Source: Simkania negevensis (GTDB lineage Bacteria > Chlamydiota > Chlamydiia > Chlamydiales > Simkaniaceae). From it: a stretch of DNA of 5,572 bases. Both the position numbers and the translations under genes were made by a program. Numbering within the stretch: position 1 is the stretch's first letter; every line of letters begins with the position of its first letter. Under the pieces are notes generated by a model. The model had not been told where the DNA came from. It saw nothing but the letters and a program-made list of their open reading frames with translations, and did not search any database. The stretch spans positions 1 through 5,572 of the forward strand of contig JACPWA010000212.1 of the NCBI GenBank assembly GCA_016191565.1. Reading direction: 5' to 3'. This document shows, piece after piece, positions 1 to 5,505 of the stretch.

Positions 1-44
1 CATTAACTGATCACAACAACTAATGGCTTAAAGGGATGACGGCA

Positions 45-770
45 ATGACAACTTCTCTCCTTACAGAAGGGCTCAAGGGGATTTTAAGAGACTTTTTTAA
101 GAAAAACAAAAAAGCTGATCTCCTTTCTACCTACTTCTTCTTTCTTGAAAAGAAGTATCAGGTGCGACCTGTAGTCTACATTCGAGAAAAGAAAGTCTAT
201 CAAAGCGAAAAAGAAATTCTAGAAAAAGTAGAAGCAGAAGGGAAGCTCTGGAGAGAAACGGAAATCAAAATCCAGATGGGCGCTGCTACCGTCAATGAAC
301 ACACGAAAAGAATCTATATTTGCCCTTTTACAGGAAAAGCTTTTGGCGATAATACCCATCCTAACCCCCAGGATGCTATTTACGATTGGGTATCCAACTG
401 CCCTGAAAATACAGAACGGGTCGATGGAATGAAAGTAAAGCGTTTTTATGTCTCCGAAGACCCTGAAGTAATTAAAAATTACATTCAAAAAAGAACTAAA
501 GCCGTTTCAAAAATTGTCTTTTCCTCAGGCGTTACAGGAAAACTCTTCAATAGTAAAGAAGCAGTGATCGAAGATTTTAAAAAAAATCAACTCAAAGAAA
601 TTCCTCTAAGCGAAGTTCCCACCCAAAACCGATTTCAAATTGAGGAACGCTTTCTCGATTTTATCGAAGCTGAGCTAGATGATGCGAAAATCTCCTCTTT
701 TGTCGAAGAAATGAATGGGGTAGAGGAATTTGCCCCTTATGCAGCAAGATGGGTCGAAGAAAATAAATAA
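45..770 (+). CDS. DUF2709-family protein, chlamydial conserved hypothetical (CT538-like)
   Basis: Function is unknown. The protein is soluble and basic-to-mixed in charge, with no signal peptide and no membrane segment. A recognisable central block has an ICPFTGKAF motif (about residues 92-100) followed by NPQDAIYDWVSNCPEN (about 107-122), with two cysteines near residues 93 and 119. I associate this pattern with DUF2709, a family I know from chlamydiae. An in-frame ATG at 36 abuts the AAAGGG at 30-35, leaving no room for a ribosome. The ATG at 45 has 9 nt spacing from it and gives 241 residues, so I prefer it. The 3' end overlaps tsaE by 32 nt, suggesting translational coupling. In C. trachomatis the order CT538-yjeE-dnaQ is the same as here (from memory). 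Family assignment is fairly sure; any role is not. Confidence 0.85.
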   Translation: MTTSLLTEGLKGILRDFFKKNKKADLLSTYFFFLEKKYQVRPVVYIREKKVYQSEKEILEKVEAEGKLWRETEIKIQMGAATVNEHTKRIYICPFTGKAFGDNTHPNPQDAIYDWVSNCPENTERVDGMKVKRFYVSEDPEVIKNYIQKRTKAVSKIVFSSGVTGKLFNSKEAVIEDFKKNQLKEIPLSEVPTQNRFQIEERFLDFIEAELDDAKISSFVEEMNGVEEFAPYAARWVEENK

Positions 771-1203
771 CCTTAAGCTTCCCCCCTTTTTTCTCTCCCA
801 TTCAGCAAAAGAAACAGAGGAATTTGGTAAAACTATTGCCCGTGAACTTCCGAAAAAAGCTATTCTCTGTTTTTTTGGCGATCTGGGCAGTGGAAAAACT
901 ACTCTCATGAAGGGACTCATCTCTACCCTTGCTCATATTTCCCCCCATGAAATACAAAGCCCTACTTTCACTACTCTAAATATCTATGAAGGGAAGCAAA
1001 CTGTCTACCATTTCGATCTTTATCGTCTAGCAAATATCGAAGAATTTATTGAAAAGGGGTTTACCGAATATTTAAGTGAAGAGGGAATTTGCTGCATCGA
1101 ATGGGCCGAAAAGATCGTATCGATTTTGCCCGATAATCATTTTTCGATTAGAATTGAATATAGAGGGCAAAAGGAGAGACTGATTACACTATGGGGCTTT
1201 TAG
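739..1203 (+). CDS. tsaE: TsaE, tRNA t6A biosynthesis ATPase (YjeE family)
   Basis: TsaE is the cytoplasmic P-loop ATPase that works with TsaD and TsaB in making N6-threonylcarbamoyladenosine at position 37 of ANN-decoding tRNAs. The 154-residue protein has every family landmark in order: Walker A GDLGSGKTT (47-55), SPTF switch-like motif (74-77), HFDLYRL (91-97) with the conserved Asp93, and IEWAE (120-124) with the conserved Glu-Trp pair. Length matches the usual 140-160 residues. ATG 739 is chosen because GAGGAA at 723-728 sits 10 nt upstream; an in-frame TTG at 730 is too close to that site. The first 15 or so residues are a poorly conserved extension. The gene starts inside the DUF2709 gene and its end overlaps the exonuclease gene by 13 nt, so the three are probably co-translated. 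Confidence 0.93.
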   Translation: MQQDGSKKINNLKLPPFFLSHSAKETEEFGKTIARELPKKAILCFFGDLGSGKTTLMKGLISTLAHISPHEIQSPTFTTLNIYEGKQTVYHFDLYRLANIEEFIEKGFTEYLSEEGICCIEWAEKIVSILPDNHFSIRIEYRGQKERLITLWGF

Positions 1204-1940
1204 AAAAAGAAACCTTTGTTTGCTTCGATTGCGAAGCCACAGGTCTCGATCCAAAACAAGATGCGATCATTGAAGTTGCACTCATAAAGTTTACTTTTGA
1301 GCAAGTGCTTGCCTCCAAGGAAGATCTGATTGATCCGGGGTGCTCCATCCCAGAACATACGATTGAGATTCATCACATTACCGACGATATGGTAAGAGGG
1401 AAGCCAAAGATTCAAGATGTTCTTAAGGACTATCTAAAACTTATCGATGAGCACATTATTGTTGGCCACTCTGTTTTGTTTGATATTTCTATTTTATCTA
1501 AAGCGGCAGAAAACAATAAAATTCCCTGCCACCTTTTCTCCTCCACCTATATCGATACCCTGCGCCTTGCTAGACTCTATGGAGAAAGCCCTTCCAATTC
1601 TCTACAGACTCTAAGAGCCCACTTCAATATCAATCCGCAAGGCGCTCATCGAGCTATGAGCGATGTGCTAATTAATATTGAAGTATTTAAATATCTCTCC
1701 AAAAAATTCAAACGGACCGAAGAGATGCTGGAGAGGCTAAAAAAGCCGATCCTTCTCAAGATGATGCCCCTGGGGAAATATAAAGGACGCTTTTTCAAGG
1801 AGATTCCTATGGAATATCTTCAGTGGGCTGTGCGTCAAGAATTTGATCTCGATCTTATGTTCTCCTTGAAAACTGAGATAAAAAAAAGAAAGCAGGGCAA
1901 CCTTTTTCATCAAGCCGCTAACCCCTTTTCTTCACTATGA
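1191..1940 (+). CDS. dnaQ: DnaQ-like DEDDh 3'-5' exonuclease with C-terminal DUF3820-like domain
   Basis: A 249-residue two-domain protein. Residues about 8-170 are a DnaQ-type exonuclease: Exo I FDCEATG with Asp13 and Glu15, Exo II VGHSVLFD with Asp98, and Exo III HRAMSD with His153 and Asp158, so the whole DEDDh metal and catalytic set is present. Residues about 187-233 carry MPLGKYKG (192-199) and PMEYLQW (206-212), the pattern of DUF3820. A basic tail follows with QGNLF (235-239), which fits the QxxLF form of a sliding-clamp-binding motif. It resembles chlamydial DnaQ_1 (CT536). Whether it is the replicative epsilon proofreader or a repair exonuclease cannot be decided, since chlamydiae carry more than one DnaQ-like protein. 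ATG 1191 overlaps the tsaE stop; AAGGAGAG (1171-1178) is 12 nt upstream, slightly long. Confidence 0.9.
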   Translation: MGLLEKETFVCFDCEATGLDPKQDAIIEVALIKFTFEQVLASKEDLIDPGCSIPEHTIEIHHITDDMVRGKPKIQDVLKDYLKLIDEHIIVGHSVLFDISILSKAAENNKIPCHLFSSTYIDTLRLARLYGESPSNSLQTLRAHFNINPQGAHRAMSDVLINIEVFKYLSKKFKRTEEMLERLKKPILLKMMPLGKYKGRFFKEIPMEYLQWAVRQEFDLDLMFSLKTEIKKRKQGNLFHQAANPFSSL

Positions 1941-1945
1941 ACAGG

Positions 1946-1952
1946 AAGGAGG
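1946..1952 (+). promoter_or_regulatory. Strong Shine-Dalgarno site of pgk
   Basis: AAGGAGG is a full anti-Shine-Dalgarno match lying 10 nt before ATG 1963. It fills the 22-nt gap after the exonuclease stop and is the strongest ribosome site in the block, consistent with high translation of pgk relative to the overlapping upstream genes. No separate promoter can be placed in so short a gap. Confidence 0.8.
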
Positions 1953-1962
1953 CTTAAGCAAG

Positions 1963-3183
1963 ATGTCTCATATATTGAGTGTAAAAGATCTCCCCCTCAA
2001 AGGGAAAAAAGTCTTAATGCGGGTCGATTTTAATGTCCCTCTTACTTTAGATGGAAAAATCTCTGATGATCATCGGATCCAAATGGCTTTTCCTTCTATT
2101 CAATATATTTTAGAAAAGGGGGGCAGCCTCATCTTAATGAGCCACTTAGGGAGACCTGAAGGGAAAAAAAATGCAGCTTTTTCCCTTTCTCCTATTGCTA
2201 AACACCTAAGCACCTTACTCAAAAAAGAAGTAAAAATGGCTCCCGATTGCGTCGGTGCTCAGGTCCAAAAGATGGTACAAACACTGTTGCCAGGACAAAT
2301 TCTCCTCCTTGAAAATCTCCGTTTTCATAGCGCTGAAGAGGACCCTTCTAAAGACCCTTCTTTTGCTAAACAGCTCGCTAGTTTGGGAGATTGCTATGTA
2401 AGCGATGCCTTTGCAGCAGCGCACCGCGCTCACTCCTCTATCACAGAAGTTGCTAAGTATTTTCCTAAGGCATCAGCTGCAGGATTTTTAATGGAAAAAG
2501 AGATCTCTCATCTCTCTGCAATCATCCAAGCTCCTAAAACACCTTTCTACGCCATCATCGGGGGAGCCAAAATCAGCACTAAAATAAAAGTTTTAAAACG
2601 CTTAAGTAATAAAATCGACGCCTTTTTTATTGGCGGAGGAATGGCTTTTACTTTTCTTAAAGCAGAAGGAAGAGCGATTGGAAAATCGATTTTTGAGCCT
2701 CTCTACTTAGAGGCAGGAAAAGAATTCCTTGCTCTCTGTTCGAACAAAGGGACTCCTGTCTATCTACCCGAAGATTGCGTCATTGCAGATAATTTTTCAA
2801 ATGAGGCTCAAACTAAAATAGTTTCTTGCAAAGAAGGGATCCCAGATGGATGGATGGGAATGGATATCGGTCAAAAAACCCTTTCTCAGTGGATGCAAAT
2901 CTTAAAAAAAGGAGCTACTATCTTCTGGAATGGTCCTATGGGGGTATGTGAGCTTCCAAACTTTGCCAAAGGTACCACTATTCTTGCAAAAGAACTGGGA
3001 AACCTCTCCTGTCAAACGATTGTAGGGGGAGGAGACTCAGTAGCGGCTATTGAATCACTCCACCTTGAAAAGAAATTTACCCATATTTCGACCGGAGGAG
3101 GGGCCGCTCTAGAATTTATTGAAAAGGGACACCTTCCTGGTATTGATGCTTTAACTAATACCGAACCTTACGCAAAAAAGTAG
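1963..3183 (+). CDS. pgk: Phosphoglycerate kinase
   Basis: Cytoplasmic glycolytic enzyme that transfers phosphate from 1,3-bisphosphoglycerate to ADP, giving ATP and 3-phosphoglycerate. It is complete at 406 residues (family about 390-420). Landmarks: RVDFNVP (20-26) with substrate-binding Asp22 and Asn24, SHLGRP, LLLENLRFH, VSDAFAAAHRAHSS, IGGAKISTKI, FIGGGMAFTFL, FWNGPMGV, VGGGDSVAAI and the C-terminal STGGGAALEFIEKG nucleotide-binding segment. The start is fixed by AAGGAGG 10 nt upstream. The odd part is the 3' end: residues 400-406 (TEPYAKK) and the TAG stop are encoded by an inserted inverted-repeat element. The presumed original end, Ser-Ser-TAA, lies beyond the element at 3332-3340 and would have given 401 residues. 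The altered tail is outside all catalytic motifs, so activity is probably kept. Confidence 0.98.
   Translation: MSHILSVKDLPLKGKKVLMRVDFNVPLTLDGKISDDHRIQMAFPSIQYILEKGGSLILMSHLGRPEGKKNAAFSLSPIAKHLSTLLKKEVKMAPDCVGAQVQKMVQTLLPGQILLLENLRFHSAEEDPSKDPSFAKQLASLGDCYVSDAFAAAHRAHSSITEVAKYFPKASAAGFLMEKEISHLSAIIQAPKTPFYAIIGGAKISTKIKVLKRLSNKIDAFFIGGGMAFTFLKAEGRAIGKSIFEPLYLEAGKEFLALCSNKGTPVYLPEDCVIADNFSNEAQTKIVSCKEGIPDGWMGMDIGQKTLSQWMQILKKGATIFWNGPMGVCELPNFAKGTTILAKELGNLSCQTIVGGGDSVAAIESLHLEKKFTHISTGGGAALEFIEKGHLPGIDALTNTEPYAKK
3151..3159 (+). repeat. Left 9-bp direct repeat (putative target-site duplication)
   Basis: TTAACTAAT encodes Leu-Thr-Asn (residues 397-399) of pgk and is repeated exactly at 3323-3331 on the other side of the inverted-repeat element. 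Exact 9-bp repeats bordering the two ends of a palindrome are the classic footprint of transposition. A caveat is that GTTAAC at the right copy is itself palindromic, so 6 of the bases also match in inverted orientation. Confidence 0.75.
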
Positions 3184-3322
3184 AGCAGAGAGAATAAACC
3201 TTTTGAACTTCAATCGCTTTAAACATTCCCGCCCTATTCATTTGAATAGCCTTACGATTTTTAAAGCGATTGACTTTTCAAAATCTTTTATTCCTCTATC
3301 TCTCCTTTTTGCGTAAGGTGAG
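3160..3322. mobile_element. MITE-like inverted-repeat element inserted in the 3' end of pgk
   Basis: This 163-bp element is almost entirely two complementary arms. The left arm (about 3164-3223) and right arm (about 3260-3319) pair with a few mismatches and small bulges. Near the tips there is a perfect 14-bp match, ACCTTACGCAAAAA (3165-3178) against its complement (3306-3319). The arms meet at a second perfect stretch, CAATCGCTTTAAA (3211-3223) against 3260-3272. The loop holds its own hairpin, CTATTC/GAATAG (3234-3239 and 3244-3249). There is no ORF. With flanking 9-bp repeats it fits a non-autonomous MITE needing a transposase elsewhere. The left arm provides the last seven pgk codons and stop. 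In RNA it would form a long hairpin just after the pgk stop and may act as a terminator or 3' stabiliser; that role is inferred. Confidence 0.75.
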
Positions 3323-3331
3323 TTAACTAAT
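3323..3331 (+). repeat. Right 9-bp direct repeat (putative target-site duplication)
   Basis: Second copy of TTAACTAAT, identical to 3151-3159. The three-base left offset (GAG, 3320-3322) and five-base right offset (ACCGA, 3160-3164) between repeat and perfect arm mean the exact element ends are uncertain by a few bases. Confidence 0.75.
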
Positions 3332-3340
3332 TCCTCGTAA
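3332..3340 (+). pseudogene. Displaced original 3' end of pgk (Ser-Ser-stop)
   Basis: Joining the pgk frame at the first TTAACTAAT directly to what follows the second copy gives Leu-Thr-Asn-Ser-Ser then TAA. A stop three codons after the duplication, in the frame that precise removal of the element plus one repeat would restore, supports these bases being the former end of pgk. They are now untranslated. Confidence 0.65.
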
Positions 3341-3380
3341 AAACATTGCCAAATATAAGAAAACTGCTATAATCGGCGAT

Positions 3381-3518
3381 GGAAGTAACCGGTAATAGAT
3401 CTCCTTCAAAATGCACTTTGCTCAGATTAAAATGACGGTTTTTAGAGGCAACAAAAATTGCCATTTTAGCAAGTAAATGGAATTTTGAGAGAGATCTAAT
3501 AATCTAAGGTTCTTCACC
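3381..3518. repeat. Long imperfect palindrome with AGATCT-bounded core
   Basis: The core at 3397-3497 starts and ends with AGATCT. The left half AGATCTccTTCAAAAT mirrors the right half ATTTTGAgagAGATCT with two mismatches. Pairing continues through AAAATG (3430-3435) against CATTTT (3462-3467) to an apex near CGGTTTTTAGAG. Outward, GGAAGTAACC (3381-3390) pairs with GGTTCTTCACC (3508-3518) with bulges. No clear target-site duplication borders it. It may be an older, decayed inverted-repeat element or a structured RNA or terminator for the pgk transcript; the sequence does not decide. Confidence 0.55.
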
Positions 3519-3551
3519 AAGAAGGAAATTTAAGTCATGTCAGCCATAAAT

Positions 3552-3644
3552 CTAAGATGGCGAGAGGTGTAGCAAATGACCTTTCAAATTCTTAGAAAAC
3601 AGCGATTTCTATCAATTTGCTCACTTCCTATGCTCCTGTCTAAG
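3552..3644. repeat. Weaker imperfect palindrome upstream of the transporter gene
   Basis: Perfect short stems lie in nested order: AGCAAAT (3571-3577) with ATTTGCT (3615-3621), and inside it TAGAAA (3593-3598) with TTTCTA (3606-3611) around a 7-nt loop. Outer bases near 3553-3568 and 3625-3643 pair only partly. It lies about 80 nt before the transporter start, so it could be a 5' leader structure or a degraded repeat. A 54-codon open frame (3576-3740) starts within it. Confidence 0.35.
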
Positions 3645-3712
3645 CCCAAACAAAACAGAGAAAAAAAAGTTCTATCTTATAGCACATATTTTATTTTGAT
3701 CGACTTGCAACC

Positions 3713-3718
3713 AAAGGA
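3713..3718 (+). promoter_or_regulatory. Ribosome binding site of the nucleotide transporter
   Basis: AAAGGA lies 5 nt before ATG 3724 and fixes that start codon. No other start candidate lies nearby in this frame. Confidence 0.7.
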
Positions 3719-3723
3719 AGAAA

Positions 3724-5316
3724 ATGGACTCGGCACATAATCCCCCCTTTGGAAGACTGCGAGGCTTTTTCTGGCCTATTTATCGGGTAGAAATCAAAAA
3801 ATTTGTTCCACTTTTTCTCATTTATGCTCTTATTTGCTTTAACTATAGCATTCTAAAAGTAGCTAAAGATGCTTTAGTAATCACCGCCCCTGGAGGAGGA
3901 GCAGAGGCTCTTCCTTTCATCAAAATGTGGGCCATTCTCCCCATGGCTCTTCTAATCACTGCCCTCTTTACCCGCCTCTTCAACCGCTATAGCCAGGAAA
4001 AGCTCTTTTATATCATGATTGGAAGCTTTCTTATTTTTTTCCTCCTTTTTGTCTTTTTCTTATATCCTTTTAGAGATGTGCTCCACCCCCATCTTCTTGC
4101 TGATCAATTGCAGGAACATCTTCCTAGAGGATTTAGAGGTCTCATCTCGATTTTCCGCAATTGGTCATTCACCCTCTTCTACGTAATGGCTGAGCTTTGG
4201 AGCACAGCAATCATGTCAGTTCTCTTTTGGGGCTTTGCCAACGAAATCACCACAGTTAAAGATGCTAAAAGATTTTATGGAATTATCAGCGTAGGGGCCA
4301 ATTTAGCTGCTATTTTTTCAGGACAAATTGCTATCCTGATTTCTGCTAGACAATTTGTAAATCTCCCCTTCCTCTTTAAGGGAGATCCTTGGGGGCAGTG
4401 TCTTGCTACGGTCACTTTTGTAGTGGTCTTTGTCGGTCTCTTAACAATGGCCATTTTTCGCTGGTACCATGTAGCTGTGCTCAATAAAGATCCTGCATTA
4501 AAACAGCTACAGAGCAGAAACCAGGATAAAAGAAGATCGGTAAAAATGGGTTTGAGAAAGAGTTTTGCCTATCTTATCAAATCCAAATATCTCCTTTGTA
4601 TTGCGATCCTTGTCGTTGCCTTTAACCTTTCCATCAATATGATTGAGATTATTTGGAAAGATCAGATTAGACAGCTCTACCCTGACCCAGTTCATTTTAA
4701 TGCCTACATGGGAAAAGTGCTCCGTTCGATTGGAATTGTTTCCACCTTTGTTGGTCTTTTCATCACGGGGAGTGTGATCAGAAAACTCGGTTGGACTTTT
4801 AGTGCTCTTGTCACTCCGATCGCTCTCCTTGCCACCGGGGTAATATTTTTTATCTTCCTTCTTTTCCAAAATCACCCTCTTGTAGTGGGCTGGACAAGTT
4901 GGATGGGGCTTACTCCTCTTATGATTATCGTCTTTTTAGGAAGCATGCAAAATGTCTTCTCAAGAGCAAGTAAATATACCCTTTTTGATGCTACCAAAGA
5001 GATCGCTTTCATCCCTCTTGATACCGAATCAAAATTGAAAGGAAAAGCGGCAATTGATGGGGTAGGATCTCGACTAGGAAAATCGGGAGGCTCTCTTATT
5101 TATCAAGTGCTTCTCATGACTTTCGGCTCTCTTACCTTCAGCGCCCCCTACGTTGGAGTATTTCTCCTGGTTATGGTGGGGGGATGGATTGTCGCTGCAA
5201 AAGCTCTCGGAAAAAGGTTTAATGCGATCTCCTCTGAAGAGAAACCCTTTGAAGCAGAAGAGAAGCTCTCTCCTTCCATAATGAAAGAAGGGGTTAAGAC
5301 TGGGGCTTCTATCTAA
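3724..5316 (+). CDS. tlc: Tlc/NTT-family nucleotide transporter (ADP/ATP translocase type)
   Basis: Inner-membrane carrier of the bacterial and plastid ATP:ADP antiporter family, by which chlamydiae and rickettsiae take nucleotides from the host. The 530 residues fit the usual 500-530. About eleven or twelve hydrophobic segments are visible (for example 26-45, 66-85, 95-114, 148-171, 186-207, 226-246, 287-305, 334-351, 358-381, 395-408, 461-492), then a charged tail. Family motifs are ICFNYSILK..KDALVITAP (37-56), FYVMAELWS (152-160), INMIEIIWK (304-312), LFDATKEIAFIPLD (420-433) and KGKAAIDGVGSRLGKSGG (439-456). The four charged positions known to matter in plant NTT1 appear as Lys49, Glu157, Glu308 and Lys453. 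Substrate (ATP/ADP exchange, or proton-driven NTP or other uptake) cannot be settled, because chlamydiae carry several paralogues. It stands alone after a 540-bp gap, so probably has its own promoter. Confidence 0.95.
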   Translation: MDSAHNPPFGRLRGFFWPIYRVEIKKFVPLFLIYALICFNYSILKVAKDALVITAPGGGAEALPFIKMWAILPMALLITALFTRLFNRYSQEKLFYIMIGSFLIFFLLFVFFLYPFRDVLHPHLLADQLQEHLPRGFRGLISIFRNWSFTLFYVMAELWSTAIMSVLFWGFANEITTVKDAKRFYGIISVGANLAAIFSGQIAILISARQFVNLPFLFKGDPWGQCLATVTFVVVFVGLLTMAIFRWYHVAVLNKDPALKQLQSRNQDKRRSVKMGLRKSFAYLIKSKYLLCIAILVVAFNLSINMIEIIWKDQIRQLYPDPVHFNAYMGKVLRSIGIVSTFVGLFITGSVIRKLGWTFSALVTPIALLATGVIFFIFLLFQNHPLVVGWTSWMGLTPLMIIVFLGSMQNVFSRASKYTLFDATKEIAFIPLDTESKLKGKAAIDGVGSRLGKSGGSLIYQVLLMTFGSLTFSAPYVGVFLLVMVGGWIVAAKALGKRFNAISSEEKPFEAEEKLSPSIMKEGVKTGASI

Positions 5317-5344
5317 TATTAGACTCCTTTTATTAGACTTCTTG
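5317..5344 (+). repeat. 14-bp tandem direct repeat after the transporter stop
   Basis: TATTAGACTCCTTT (5317-5330) is followed at once by TATTAGACTTCTTG (5331-5344), matching at 12 of 14 positions. The first unit begins directly after the TAA stop. The second unit contains the outer tip of the inverted repeat at 5334-5499, so this may be a duplicated element end or a replication slip. Confidence 0.6.
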
Positions 5345-5499
5345 CGCAACTTAATTTGTTCGAAAAAATCGATGATTTCTCTTTACTTTTGTTTTTCTGT
5401 TACAAGACATACCCAAACGGGGTAGGCGACGTAATAGAAAAACAAAAGCAAAGAGAAAGAACGGTTTTAGCGAATAAAGGAGGTTGCGCAAGAAGTCTA
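5334..5499. repeat. 166-bp inverted-repeat element downstream of the transporter
   Basis: The tips are a perfect 17-bp inverted match, TAGACTTCTTGCGCAAC (5334-5350) against 5483-5499. A second strongly matching block lies at the inner ends: TTTCTCTTTACTTTTG (5377-5392) and its continuation to 5403 against 5431-5456, with single mismatches. The middle of the arms is less well paired. The loop (5404-5430) carries TACCC/GGGTA (5410-5414 and 5420-5424). There is no ORF. Size and design resemble the element in pgk (163 bp) but the arm sequences differ, and I find no flanking duplication, so a MITE origin is less certain. Its transcript would fold into a long hairpin and could end transporter transcription from either side. 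Confidence 0.65.
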
Positions 5500-5505
5500 T
5501 TTGCC

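Larger units (their letters stand above)
3341..3723. other. Gene-poor intergenic stretch before the transporter
   Basis: No recognisable protein is encoded here. The stretch is taken up by the two palindromes at 3381-3518 and 3552-3644, then an A-rich run (3659-3668) and an AT-rich segment (3671-3700). The latter is where the transporter promoter most plausibly lies, with TATCTT (3673-3678) or TATTTT (3687-3692) as possible -10 boxes, but neither has a convincing TTGACA-like partner at the right distance. I cannot assign a promoter. Confidence 0.5.

Noticed and set aside
36..44. Upstream ATG at 36 as start of the DUF2709 gene
   Set aside because: The AAAGGG site ends directly against this ATG, leaving no spacing; ATG 45 has a normal 9-nt distance.
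219..488. Reverse-strand open frame of 89 codons inside the DUF2709 gene
   Set aside because: It lies wholly within a well supported gene and has no recognisable motif; it is a shadow of the forward coding sequence.
730..738. TTG at 730 as start of tsaE
   Set aside because: GAGGAA at 723-728 would be only one or two bases away; ATG 739 has suitable spacing and is a stronger start codon.
3211..3283. Inner stem of the pgk element as a classical intrinsic terminator
   Set aside because: The stem is AT-rich and is followed by CTTTTC rather than a clean T-run, so only a weak terminator role can be suggested.
3671..3700. A definite promoter for the transporter
   Set aside because: AT-rich -10-like hexamers exist but none has a TTGACA-like box at 16-18 bp, so a call would be guesswork.
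3184..3723. CRISPR array in the repeat-rich gap
   Set aside because: The repeats are inverted pairs of differing sequence, not regularly spaced direct repeats with spacers, and no cas gene is present.
4507..4875. Reverse-strand open frame of 122 codons inside the transporter gene
   Set aside because: Its composition (many Lys, Asn, Ser, Thr) is the antisense of membrane-segment codons, and the transporter on the + strand is unambiguous.
3160..5499. The elements at 3160-3322 and 5334-5499 being copies of one family
   Set aside because: Only a short TTRCGCAARAAGT-like stretch is shared, in different orientation relative to the tips, and its centre is itself near-palindromic. The arms otherwise do not align.
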